Of a stretch of DNA of 64,000 bases, positions 1 to 11,898 are shown piece by piece. Each line of letters begins with the position of its first letter. Position 1 is the first letter of the stretch. The position numbers and the translations under genes were made by a program. The notes beneath the pieces are model-generated. The model was not told where the DNA came from and did no database searches. It saw only the letters and a program-made list of their open reading frames with translations. The stretch comes from Pogonophryne albipinna (taxonomy: Eukaryota; Chordata; Actinopteri; Perciformes; Artedidraconidae): the NCBI GenBank assembly GCA_028583405.1, contig JAPTMU010000112.1, forward strand, positions 448,001-512,000, in the 5' to 3' direction.

Positions 1-715
1 GACAAGGTTATGCTGAGCGTCAACAGCTCTTTGAAATGGAATGGAACCACGGCAGACTTTCCAAAACTGGAATTGGACAGGTCCAGCCCCCGGCAAATAT
101 GGCAGTAGCCATCGATCATCGTAATATGATATACTTTATTGATCCCAATTTGGGAAATGTTTTTGTTACAGCAGCATACTACTTTGTTCTACTTCACTAC
201 AATTCAGAGGTTAACATAGTATTTTTACTCCACTACATGTATTTTACTTACTTTGCAGATTCTGATTAATGATGTGAAATATAAACAACCCTTAAATCAG
301 ACTTTAGTTACACCGGAGTCAAATTCAGGGAAGGTGATTGTCAAGTGCCAAAATAAACTATGCAATATATTGGACGTTAAGTACTTTGTCAGACTTCATA
401 TTTATCTGTGGATAACCCCAACGTTTTTTTTCTTATTCAAAAGAAGACCTTAACTAAAAGTAATCTTTAATGTTTAAATAAAGCCTTATTAGTTTGTCTG
501 TTTTGCACATCCTCCTGTTAATATCTTTGGACGTCCTGCACTAAACTGTTTTATTGTAGAGATCACTACAGTATCTTCTTGATATTTTCAATTTTGTATG
601 TAGGCTACTCTTAATATTTAAATGTTTTCATCAAATAAAACGTATTCAACAACAAAATGCAATAACGTGCTTTAACCACTAGGCGGCGCGGGTTAAAAAA
701 CCAGTGGTGTAGTTA
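1..715. repeat. Non-coding part of arm A with a dispersed repeat
   Basis: No convincing gene is present. Positions about 150-345 contain a dispersed repeat (stretch with tactccactac) that recurs at about 35,930-36,130 and in a diverged form at 46,800-47,050. The small open frames at 36-269 and 253-453 are repeated in arm B but show no recognisable domain. I regard them as chance frames inside a repeat. Confidence 0.5.
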
Positions 716-861
716 ATAAAACATAATCAATCAATCACTGTTTATTTATATAGCCCAATATCACAAATGTTACATTTGTCTCAGTGGACTTCACAGTTTG
801 TACAGAATATCAGTATGACAATACGACACCCTCTGTCCTTAGACCCTCACATCGTACAATC
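716..861 (-). mobile_element. 5'-truncated LINE-A 3' tail
   Basis: About 140 bp of the LINE-A 3' end reads on the minus strand as the conserved terminal segment ending in a short ATTG-type tail. It matches the 3' ends at 24,946-25,090 and 16,157-16,340. The mirrored copy is at 35,427-35,560 in arm B, so it was inserted before the A/B duplication. Confidence 0.8.
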
Positions 862-1140
862 TGGGGTAATAATAATATCAAACATAATATGACTAACTTT
901 ATTGTGAAATTAAAACAGAACGGTAAAGGAAAATACAGTTTCAGTCTCTCGATTTGAAGCTTATGCATTGTACCATGAACCTGTATAGACTTGTAACAGT
1001 CAACAGCATGAGGAGTTGGAAAGGTAGTAACTAATATCTTTAAAAACTCCAAAAAAATCCCTTTCTTTCAGCTGTGCACCATTATGGTGTAAATATTTTT
1101 TGCACACCAAGTGAGGCATCTGAACGAATCACGTTGTCAG

Positions 1141-1802
1141 AAATTGACACCAGCCAATGAGATTTCGTTTCTTGTTTTAAGACCCCTTTGTACTTTCACG
1201 ATTGGTCGCTGATACAAAGGAAATGACCATATTTGGATCCGATGAGATTGTGCAGGAGAGATGGAGCTTTCCAACGATATCTCTCATGACATGGTGCAAA
1301 CAGCGGTCGCGGTACTTTATGTTAGAATGCTGACTTTTGGTGAATTTAGGAGATATCTACAGACGCAAATAGACAAACTATAGTAAAAATAAACACTTAA
1401 ATGTGTATTATGTAAGTTTTCCTTCCAAAAGCCTGAAAGAAATCATGTTATGGAATCAAAATAGCACAAAATCTCAAAATTGACCAGTGCATGAAAAACG
1501 ATGTTTTTTTCATCTTCGTAATATCTATCAAACTATAGATCCTACATATCGACTGGACATGGATTCTAAAATTACAATATACGCTTCTCGCTAGAAAACT
1601 AATCAAAAAGCGTTTTAATGGCCAAACTATCCTACAATTTAGGATTTTACAGAGAGTTATTTGTGAATAAACGACCATCTGTAACGTTTGCATTCAACGG
1701 GAGCACTAGAGGGCGAACACTTTAAAACGTAATTATAGGACGTATTAAGCGCTTGAACAAACGACATATTTGGTCATAATAATTGGGCCTGAACAATCGG
1801 CC
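1141..1802. mobile_element. piggyBac-like element P1, deleted copy in arm A
   Basis: The sequence matches the interior of the complete TTAA-flanked element at 21,118-22,306, in opposite orientation, and its arm B partner at 33,340-34,748. The half carrying the GGCGAGACAC terminus is missing here; the junction lies near 1,105. No transposase is encoded. The open frame at 1,448-1,693 is shared with arm B but has no recognisable domain. Confidence 0.6.
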
Positions 1803-2386
1803 TATTTCGTCGTATGAGTTGGAGGACTTGTTGCGTAACTACCAAAGGAATAAAACTTGAAGTGGTTACCTGTTACAAATACCTTGGTATCTGGCTTGAT
1901 GATTGTCTCACCTTTAAACTTCATGTCAATAACCTGCTTAAAAAACTGAGGGTTCGGCTAGGTTTCTTTTACAGGAACAAGTCCTGTTTCTCGCTTGAGG
2001 CCAGGAAAAGGCTGTGACCTTTTTACCTGTGCTGGACTATGATGATTTGATCTATATGAATGCACCTGCCAATTGCCTGGTCAAGTTAGATGCTGCGTAT
2101 CACAGTCTGCAAACAGGATGGAAGCTGAGCAATTTGGTTCCACTAAAATTAATATTTTTAAAGCACGGATAGATGCTATCCAATCGGAAACTGTTGGAAC
2201 CTGTAAATGTTACTAGCTATGTAAACTGTAGTCGCTGTAAATATGCTGTATGATGTCCTTTTTGTTTTTATGTTATGTTTATATGTATTCATGTGGAACC
2301 TACTTGCAGCAGGCCACCCTTGAAAAAGAGATCAATGATCTCAATGGGATTCACCTGAATAAATAAAGGTTTGAAATGAAATGAAA
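1803..2386 (+). pseudogene. LINE-C reverse transcriptase C-terminus and 3' end, arm A
   Basis: The translation includes YKYLGIWLDD and the C-terminal signature of CR1/L2-type LINEs. The frame breaks near 2,010, where arm B stays open (LVTVTFLPVLDYGDLIYM). The 3' end reads through a conserved segment (gagatcaatgatctcaatggg) to a short GAAAT-type tail. The same 3' end appears at 32,745-32,830 and as a mini-insertion at 53,338-53,422. This is a 5'-truncated, inactive copy. Confidence 0.75.
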
Positions 2387-3260
2387 TTGTCATCACACAT
2401 CAGTGTAACGAAATTCAGTTGGCTTCTCTCACTGCAGTACATAAATAAGAACACATCCATAAAAGCAGTGATAAAGCAGAGATAGTAGCAATAATCAGGG
2501 TCATCACTTAAATGCACTTTACCAGAATGTTAAAATACATTTTTAAAGATTATTTAATAAAGAAAAGCTACAATTTGATAGTTAATAAATAATACACAGA
2601 TAAATAACATGATATTTGTGGCTGCAGTCTTTGATGGGAGGTATGTGTTTGTATGTGAGCATGTTCAATGTTATAGTGAGTTTTATGGTTGGACAGGGAT
2701 GGGAGTGTTGGAGGCCACAGCTCTGGGAAAGAAGCTGTTCTTCAGTCTGTTGGTGCGTGATTTTATTGACCTGAACCGTCTGCCGGACGGCAGCGGTACG
2801 AACAGTGAGTGGCCGGGATGTGTGATGTCTCTGATGATACTGCTGGCTTTCTTCTGCAACCTTGGCAACATCTACAAAAGTCGACTGCAGAAGAAAGCCA
2901 GCTCAGTCCCAACGATGCGCTGAGCAGCCTTCACCACCCGTTGCAGGTCCTTCCACTCTGCGGCTGCGAAGCTGGTGTACCACACAGTTATGCAGCTGGT
3001 CAGGGTGCTTTCAATAGTCGACCAATAGAAGTTTACCAGCAGTTTTTGTGGAAGCCTGGCCTGTCTCAGTTTCCTCAGGAAAAACAGTCTCTGCTGTGCC
3101 TTTTTCACCAGGTTTGAGGTCCAAGTTAAATGATTGGAGATGTTGACTCCAAGGAACCGTAGGTCCTCCACGCTCTCCACTGCTTCTCTGTGGAGGGGGA
3201 CTTCCTTTTTTGTCCTCCTGAAATCAACAATGAGCTCCTTAGTTTTGGTTTTAGTTACTC
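2387..3260 (-). pseudogene. LINE-D (Rex1/Babar-like) 3' fragment, arm A
   Basis: Two minus-strand frames (3,180-2,872 and 2,871-2,683) make up a LINE C-terminal region: DLRFLGVNISNHLTW, LFFLRKLRQARLPQKLL, FYWSTIESTLTSCITVWY, then LPSGRRFRSIKSRTNRLKNS. The two frames are separated by a hairpin-like inverted segment at about 2,843-2,890. The 5' part is missing. The family resemblance is to Rex1/Babar or another CR1-group LINE; the clade is uncertain. Confidence 0.75.
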
Positions 3261-3463
3261 CCTAAGCCTGATTTCAACCACCTGCAACCGATTCGCTAAT
3301 AATCACAAATGTTTATTTCTTTGACCCCTTGACTCGACAACTTTCTTGTTTAATAATCGTTACATCTCCTCAGGACCAAGTTCCCGTGTCCTGCCTTTCA
3401 CCTGCTGATAACCCACTGCTCATTTAAGGTGGACTGACCTTTACAAAGGACCAGCTAGTCTTA

Positions 3464-4206
3464 TGGCGCGTTTCCACTGCAGGCCTCGCTCGGTTTGGTT
3501 AGGCCTTATTAGGCCCGGCTCACTTTAATGCTGCACTTCCATTACAGTTTAGGAACTGGGGTAGTTACTATAGTAACGCAGTGTAGGCGGAGCCGTGACG
3601 TCATCTTCAATGAGAGCCCCAGAAAAACAACACAGCCGTTAGAGCTCACAGCTCTTCATATCTGTTCAGAAACTAGACAAAAGTTAAACAAGTACAAACC
3701 ACAGACTGCCTGTGTCATGGAGAATACAGTCGCTGGTTTATTTATGTCTGTATAGGCCGTTGTTGTGAGTGTGGACGGTCGGAGCATATATAACATTAGC
3801 TTAGCCAAGCTCCATTTAGAAAACACGCATTTTAAAAGGGTTTTTCACCTGCCGTCTGTCTGCAGACTTGTCAAAGCATTAATTCATGGTTTTTACTAAT
3901 CGGTATCAGTATGTTGTTACTTCGGCATCATTTTGAAAAGTATATTACAATTAAATCACGGTCAAATATGTTCATCTTGTTGTAGTTGTAGCCCCCTTGC
4001 CAGCGATTCTCTCTCTAGTTTAGCATACTCAGCCCGACTCAGCCTGGTTGTTCCTGGCCCTAGAACCACGATTTTATGGGGCCAGAAAAACTGTGAATTA
4101 GGACCCGCTAGCCGGTACTAGGCCAAGTGGAAACGCAACCAAAATCGGGCTCCGCACGGCTCAGCACGCTTAAAGCGATCTACCCGCTGCAAGTGGAAAC
4201 GCGCCA
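3464..4206. mobile_element. Harbinger-like non-autonomous element, arm A
   Basis: The element is 743 bp with terminal inverted repeats TGGCGCGTTTCCACT and AGTGGAAACGCGCCA, flanked by a 3-bp duplication TTA (3,461-3,463 and 4,207-4,209). Arm B at 31,667-31,669 has a single TAA at the same place, which confirms the element boundaries. A 3-bp TWA duplication is typical of PIF/Harbinger. No transposase was recognised, so this is probably a MITE. Copies are at 62,788-63,529 and partially at 46,017-46,760. Confidence 0.8.
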
Positions 4207-4209
4207 TTA

Positions 4210-6292
4210 GTGTCTTAATGCAAACGTTTTGTAAAATGATGCTAGACCAAAAACGTGCTGTTGGATTGTGTGCTCTCTGCAGGACGGTGTCTGTACTCAA
4301 AGATTGTTTATGAAATTAGAGTTTAACTCCGTTTTTGTTGTACAAACGATGCCAACAGAGCGATACGTCTTCTTTCCAGCAGGTGGCACACATGTTAAAT
4401 TATCCAGTTCAACTGTCATCCACATATTAATGATTCAAAACAGCAATGTGTAAGATATGGCTAGTAATTGACTATTTCAACAGAATGTGAAGAGGTTACA
4501 GTCTTGAGGCCATGTCCAATATGTTTATGTTTTGTTTGATTAAATCTACTGAAATGAGCATTCAATGACTAAACTATTCTTAATTACTGTCATTACATCA
4601 TGGGTTTTCATTGCAATATTAGAACACATAAAATCCAACTTTATTTCTTCTAAGTTGCGGGTGTTCATTGTTTAGAAGTCCGCTGTGTTTCATCCAAGCT
4701 TCCACTTCATGCTCTGATAATGCTGAAAGTATCTGTTGTATGCTTTACCTGCTCCAGTAACAAAAGTGTAAGTCACTGGACAGAGACGAGATAGTGGATG
4801 GATCCAGAGGAGAACCAGAAGATAGTCCGTATAGAGCCTTCAGGTTCTGAAAATGATCAGCGATAGAGCTAGAAAGAAACTCCAAAGACCTGAATAGAGC
4901 TAGAAGATAGCCAGTACAAAGCCAAGAAAGACCCAGTAGAAAGACGGGAAGGAGCCAAAAGAGTTTGTATTTGTTATCTTTTAATATTCAAGCTCTTCTC
5001 TTAAGATATTAAAACTTCCTATCTCAGCATGCTGCCAATTATTGAGATTGTTTCACAGCTTTTATCTTTAAATATTTAGACTTTTTTTTCTTTACATAGA
5101 CATTAGGATGAACAACACGATCCACTCTGCTGGATTCTGCTCAAATCGGCTCAAAATGCATGCAAACCTCTCGCTTTATCCATACTCCTGCAGGTGTATT
5201 GTTCTGGATTCATAGTGAGGTTAGATGTTCTGCACTGTTATTGTTATGTATTTAATATAAAGTGAAATACCCATAAAAAAAGTCAGAAAAGAGAAAGAGA
5301 CTCACTTTTGTTATTTTGCCTTTTATACCACACTGCAAGTCTGACATTTATTAATGAGACGACTGGAAGGTACCCTGCAGATTTAAACACTTATAAACTT
5401 AGCTCAAGTCTTTCACAGACAGAAATATTCAAGCAGAAAAATCAGTGCCTGTTAAATCAAAGGGAAAGCAATCATCTAAGACAACATTTGTGAAGCGGAT
5501 GAGATCATCTCAGCGCACACGACACATCACTCCTGTGATTTTTGGTCATAATCCAGGTTCTATGTTCACATAGACCCTCAAACAGTATTTGAGGGCCTAT
5601 GTTGGTTAAAAGCCAGCGGAAGGGCGTATTAGTCTGGGAAATAACTCATAATAAAGTTGTAAATTAACAAGAAAGAAACTGTGATACCTTAAAAAAAGAA
5701 GTGTTTGATAGAGGTTGATCCAAGTGGAGTAATACAAACAAAACAACAACAAAAAATACTTACAACATAATTATTATTTTTTATTCCCCCCCAAATGTAG
5801 AAATGTAATATACTTTTGTTCTTGTTAAAGCATGATTTTTCTGGTAAATTAACCTTATAAATCTCAAAGAATATAAAACATTTTTTACGATTTATTCTTG
5901 CTTATTTTCTTGGAATATTAACCTTTAATTTGATAAAAAAATCGATAATGGCCCAAAAATACTGCCGATAATGGAAAACCTTAGTCTTGTGTCAGTGGAA
6001 TGTATGAATGAATATTAAATATGGAGCCTGAGGTTTACAAAAACACAGCTCTTAATGTTAAATAGGATACGCTGCCTTCAAACACATTTTGAATTGAATC
6101 AAGCTAATATCCTTTTCAGCTAAATCCCATCTCAGTGTAGTCACAGCTGACAGTAATCCCTTGGGTGTTGTACCATCATCACATCTATCAATACATATTT
6201 GGAACAAGGACCCTTAGTCATGAATATAATTGGGTTGGTTGTCAGGCAAATTATTGTAAACATATTTTCCTAATGATGTTTTGTCTCCACAG
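4210..6292. other. Long non-coding stretch shared by A, B and C
   Basis: No gene was recognised. The stretch is conserved in all three copies, for instance the hairpin around 5,560-5,600 (gaccctcaaac...gtttgaggg), also present near 30,320-30,350 and 61,405-61,430. The open frame at 5,308-5,493 is kept in all copies (30,428-30,613; 61,508-61,693) but resembles no family I know. It lies upstream of the cds-like exon in gene order, so it is plausibly ancestral intron. Confidence 0.5.
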
Positions 6293-6375
6293 TTTGGTTG
6301 GGCTCATGTGACTCTGCTGATCGTGGTGATCCAGTCTCACCTCATCATTCACAACCTGTTTGAGGGTATGATCTG
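6293..6375 (+). pseudogene. cds1/cds2: CDP-DAG synthase-like exon a, copy A
   Basis: This 83-bp exon has an AG acceptor (6,291-6,292, after a pyrimidine tract) and a GTAAAT donor at 6,376. It encodes [12 protein letters not shown]...HNLFEGMI(W), recognisably the membrane region of phosphatidate cytidylyltransferase (CDS1/CDS2), which makes CDP-diacylglycerol from phosphatidic acid and CTP in the ER membrane. Copy A has Ile where B, C and, as I recall, the vertebrate protein have Thr (VVTQSH). Flanking gene exons were not found, so this is most likely a duplicated exon fragment. Confidence 0.8.
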
Positions 6376-9300
6376 GTAAATAAACAGTCCTTTATCGTCT
6401 TAGAGTAAGCTTCACCTTAATAGTTTCTTAAGTTTCTGTCTTTAAAAAGAAAATATTGTTTTACCATTTCAATAAACTTTAACATTTTTCATATTATACT
6501 AAAACTGTACCTCATTGCATTTAAATAAAAAAAACTGTACCAACTATGTTTACCGTGTTTATTGGCAAGAAAAATCCAAATACATTCATACATGCCTTGT
6601 TATACAAAACTTGCTTTCTCTAAGTCTCTTATTTATGAGTCTCATGTTAACTCTTCTCACAGGTTCCTTGTGCCTATTTCCTGTGTGATCTGTAACAACA
6701 TTATGGTCTACATGTTTGGTTTCTTCTTCGGGCGCACCCCTCTCATCAAGGTTGGTTGCATATTATTGTTTTTCCTATTATTAGAAACTGTTAATGTCAG
6801 CAACACTGAAGACTCTAAATAATAATGATCATGCCACCAAATACAGATTAAAACTAAAGTAACAAACCTGTTTTGATAATGTAAGAAGTATAAATTACAG
6901 GTATTTGTCCTCAGATTAATAAGTAGTGGAGTACGAAGTGAAGTATTGATACCAGAAAGATGTATAAGTACAGTACAGTAACGAAGAAAGGGCGGTTTTA
7001 TTATTTATCCAGTAGGCTAGTAGGCGGTAATGCAACGTCCGGGCTGGATTGAGCGAGTCGGGCTGGCGTGACGTGGATTGCTGACCGGAAGAAGGAATTG
7101 AAGTCGGAGACGCGTTGCAGATAGCTCAGAGAGAATCGGAAAACTCGGAAACATAAAGAAACGGTAGCATTGGACTGTTATTTTTGCTGGATTTGCATAA
7201 ACTGTACATTGACTCTCCTCATGTCAACCAGCTATACATGGAGCTGGGGAAAATGAAATTCAGGATGAGGGTTAGATCCTTAATCGTGGTACTGCACATA
7301 CCCGCAAAATAAAGCAAAAGTCGAGACAACTTGAAAGGATATGGCGTTCCACTAAACTTGAAGAATCTCGTTTAATTTGGCATATTACTCTCAATGAATA
7401 TAAGAAAGCACTGCGTAAAGCGAGAGCAGCTTACTACTCTTCATCAATAGATGAGAATAAGAATAATGCAAGATTTCTTTTCAGCACTGTAGCCAGGCTG
7501 ACAGAGAGCCGCAGCTCGATTGAGCCTTCTATTCCCATAGCACTCAGTAGTAATGATTTTATGTGCTTTTTTAACGATAAAATTGTTACTCTTAGAAACA
7601 AAATTAATGACCTCTTGCCTTTGACCAGTATAGTGTTATCAACAGCTCCCGGAAACGTAAGTTCTAATATTACACTAGATAGTAAACTAGAATGCTTTTC
7701 AGCCATTAACCTTGAACAATTAAATTCAATGATTCTCTCTTCTAAACCATCAACATGTATGTTAGACCCAATTCCAACTAAGCTGTTGAAGGAAGTTTTT
7801 CCATTAATTAGCACTTCTTTATTAAATATTATGAATATGTCTTTATTATCAGGCTATGTTCCACAATCATTCAAAGTAGCAGTGATAAAACCGCTTCTTA
7901 AAAAGCACAACCTCGATCCAGAGGTTTGAGCCAATTATAGACCTATTTCTAATCTCCCATTCCTCTCAAAGATTCTTGAGAAAGCAGTTGCAAAACAGTT
8001 GTGTGATTACTTAAAAAACAATGATTTATTTGAAGATTTTCAGTCTGGCTTTAGAACACATTATAGCACAGAGACAGCTCTGGTTAAAGTCACAGATGAC
8101 ATTCTAATAGCCTCAGACAAGGGACTTGTCTCTATTCTTGTTTTGCTCGATCTCAGTGCTGCATTTGATACTATCGACCATGATATCCTATTGCAAAGAC
8201 TAGAGCACTTACACTGAACAAAAATATAAACGCAACACTTTTGTTTTTGCTCCCATTTTTCATGAGATGAACTCAAAGATCTAAACATTTTTTATATACA
8301 CAAAATAACCATTTCTCTCAAATATTGTTCACAAATCTGAAAAAATCTGTGATAGTGAGCACTTCTCCTTTGCCGAGATAATCCATCCCACCTCACGGGT
8401 GTGGCATATCAAGATGCTGATTATTGCACAGGTGTGCCTTAGAATGGCCACAATAAAAGGCCACTCTGAAACGTGCATTTTTGCTTTATTGGGGGGGTCT
8501 GGGGGGGTCCGAAAACCAGCCAGTATCTGGTTTGACGGGTAGGGGTAGGGTTAGGGTTAGGGTAATGTTGTGAATTGAGTGGCCCATGATATGGGCAGGC
8601 GTATGTTATGGACGACGAACACAGGCCACTCGATTCACAACATTACCCTAACCCTAACCCTAACCCTAACCCTAACCCTAACCCTAACCCTACCCCTACC
8701 CGTCAAACCAGATACTGCCTGGTTTTCGGACCCACCAGACCCCCCCAATAAAGCAAAAATGCACGTTTCAGAGTGGCCTTTTATTGTGGCCAGCCTAAGG
8801 CACACCTGTGCAATAATCATGCTGTCTAATCAGCATCTTGATAGGCCACACCTGTGAGGTGGGATGGATTATCTCGGCAAAGGAGAAGTGCTCACTATCA
8901 CAGATTTTTTCAGATTTGTGAACAATATTTGAGAGAAATGGTTATTTTGTGTATATAGAAAATGTTTTAGATCTTTGAGTTCATCTCATAAAAAATGGGA
9001 GCAAAAACAAAAGTGTTGCGTTTATATTTTTGTTCAGTGTAATTAGCCTTTGATGTTTTGCCCTTTGATGTGAGGTGTTATAAGCCTTTGATGTTAATCT
9101 AGGTGTCTCTTTGAAGTTATGCGTGAGACTGTCCAGCCCCCTCCCAGCCCAGGCCTCTCCCCCCTTTCTCCACCTCCTTCCTTTTGGCTATGATAGTGGG
9201 GGGTGGAATTAGGTGAAAATAGAAATATGCTCAAAACTAATTAAAAAGACAGTAATTTCCACTTACAAGTCACCTTGCAAAAAAGAAAAATGGCCAAGAG

Positions 9301-9572
9301 ACGCCTGTGACAACTTACCGCCATCCGTCCGGAGCGCCAGTCAAGAAACGAATGCCGCTGCCGTGCAGGAGGCAGACGCCTACAGCCAGAGATCTGTGCA
9401 CAAACTTATCTCGTGCCCTCTTTTGGTCATGTGAGCGCGTTCATGTGTGCTGGAGGAGGGGCTCTGTGAGGAAGTGGCAGATTTCCCCCCCCCCGGTTGT
9501 GTATTTTCTAATTCTAGCTCACTCGAGCTGGTTTCTCCAAAATGACCTACCCCTACCTTCAAGAACAATTAA

Positions 9573-9622
<50 letters not shown>

Positions 9623-11747
9623 GGAGTTGGCCTTTGATGTGAGGGTTGAGATAAGCCTGGGATGTTAATCTATATGTTGATTAAGACACTCTCTGTGAGG
9701 TGAGAAGCAAGGGGACGGAGTTAGTTTTTTAAAAAGAAATACGCTCAAATTAAATAAAACAGCCATTAATTTTCACTCACTAACGTTATTGTCCTCTCTA
9801 GATTTGATTCAGGGTCTGTTTTAAATTATTTGTGCTTGCTAAGGATGTTTCTTTTCAAGTTTTTGTGAAACTGTTAACTACAAGGAAGTATCTGGTTGCA
9901 AAGAGGGTATTCATATTAATTAAAAAAATATCTTATTTAGGTTTTAATAGTGATAACTAAGTTTCACTCTGTGGGGGGCAAAAGACGCATCGTTAATCAC
10001 CTGGATAAAGGACTCTTTAAAGCAGAGACATGGTGACCCGCATACCTGATTATCAGCAGGAGAGGACTCTTTAAAGTAAATACATTATAGGGTTAAAATA
10101 AGATATATATGTGGTGGAATTAGTTTAAAACAGTCACCTTACACTTTTTTAGTTGTCCTCTGTAAATTAGATATAAGTTTTTTTTTAAATGATTATTGTT
10201 AATTAAGGGCTATTGTTATTTTGGTTTATAAGGGGATAGGAGTTCAACTTTTAAAAATTTCACAGGATCATTCTAAGAAGAGTGAGAGGGCTAATGAGCC
10301 AGCACCATACCTCCTCTATGCATTTTCTTGACCTGTATCTGATCTTGAAAAACTCTGGTAAGTACTTTTTATTTTATTTTATATTATCATGTAATTATTA
10401 AATGTTGTTTTTTTGGTAGGGGTTAAACTAGTATATTATGTGGATAGTATATTATTAGATACTTAAAAATGTTATGTTTTTTCTGTTTACAGTAGAGACC
10501 CTGTGTGCTGAAATCTACTCAAACAGAGTACTTCATGGTAGTGGTCAGATTTTAAACAAAAAAGTGTATCTTTCAGTAACTTTCTCAGAGAATTAAGCAT
10601 AAATCTGGCAAATGTTCAAAACAGCCTTGTTTCACTGAAATAGCCGCAAAATCACAAACTGTCATTAAGAGTCAGATGCTTGACGAAATCTACTAAAACA
10701 AAGTACTTCATTATCTACTTTTCAGCTTGTATACACAAAAGTGTATCTTTCAGTAACTTTCTCAGAGAATTTAAGCATAAATCTGTCAAATGTTCAAAAC
10801 AGCCTTGTTTCACTGAAATAGCCTCAAAATGACAAAACTGCCATTAAGAGTCAGAATCCTGACGAAATCTACACAAACAGAGTACTTCATGGTAGTGGTC
10901 AGCTTTTAAACACAAAAGTGTATCTTTCAGTAACTTTCTGAGAGAATTTAAGCATAAATCTGTCAAATGTTCAAAACAGCCTTCACTGAAATAGCGTCAA
11001 AATCACAAACTGCCATTAAGAGTCAGATTCTTAACGAAATCTACTGACACAAAGTACTTCATTATCTACTTTTCAGCTTTTAAACACAAAAGTGTATCTT
11101 TCAGTAACTTTCTCAGAGAATTAAGCATAAATCTAGCAAATGTTCAAAACAGCCTTGTTTCACTGAAATAGCCGCAAAATCACAAACTGCCATTAAGAGT
11201 CCGATGCTTGACGAAATCTACTAAAACAAAGTACTTCATTATCTACTTTTCAGCTTGTATACACAAAAGTGTATCTTTCAGTAACTTTCTCAGAGAATTT
11301 AAGCATAAATCTGTCAAATGTTCAAAACAGCCTTGTTTCACTGAAATAGCCTCAAAATGACAAAACTGCCATTAACAGTCAGAATCCTAACGAAATCTAC
11401 TCAAACAGAGTACTTCATGGTAGTGGTCAGCTTTTAAACACAAAAGTGTATCTTTCAGTAACTTTCTGAGAGAATTTAAGCATAAATCTGTCAAATGTTC
11501 AAAACAGCCTTCACTGAAATAGCGTCAAAATGACAAACTGCCATTAAGAGTCAGATGCTTGACGAAATCTACTAAAACAGAGTGCTCTTCATGGTAGTGG
11601 TCAGCTTTTAAACACAAAAGTGTATCTTTCAGTAACTTTCTGAGAGAATTAAGCATAAATCAGTCAAATGTTCAAAACAGCCTTCACTGAAATAGCCTCA
11701 AAATCACAAACTGCCATTAAGAGTCAGATTCTTAACGACATCTACTG

Positions 11748-11898
<151 letters not shown>

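Larger units (their letters stand above)
1..8211 (+). repeat. Arm A of a large inverted duplication
   Basis: Positions 1-30 are the exact reverse complement of 36,250-36,279, and the match continues with indels through the LINE-A fragment that ends at 8,211, which pairs with about 22,640. Matching landmarks in mirrored order are the LINE-A tail (716-861), a piggyBac-like remnant, the LINE-C 3' end, the LINE-D 3' end, the two cds-like exons, the LINE-B 5' end and a LINE-A reverse transcriptase fragment. Relative to arm B, arm A lacks about 1.15 kb (counterpart of about 34,020-35,190) and gained a Harbinger-like element. The window starts inside the repeat, so its true end is unknown. This is inferred to be a segmental duplication rather than a single transposon. 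Confidence 0.85.
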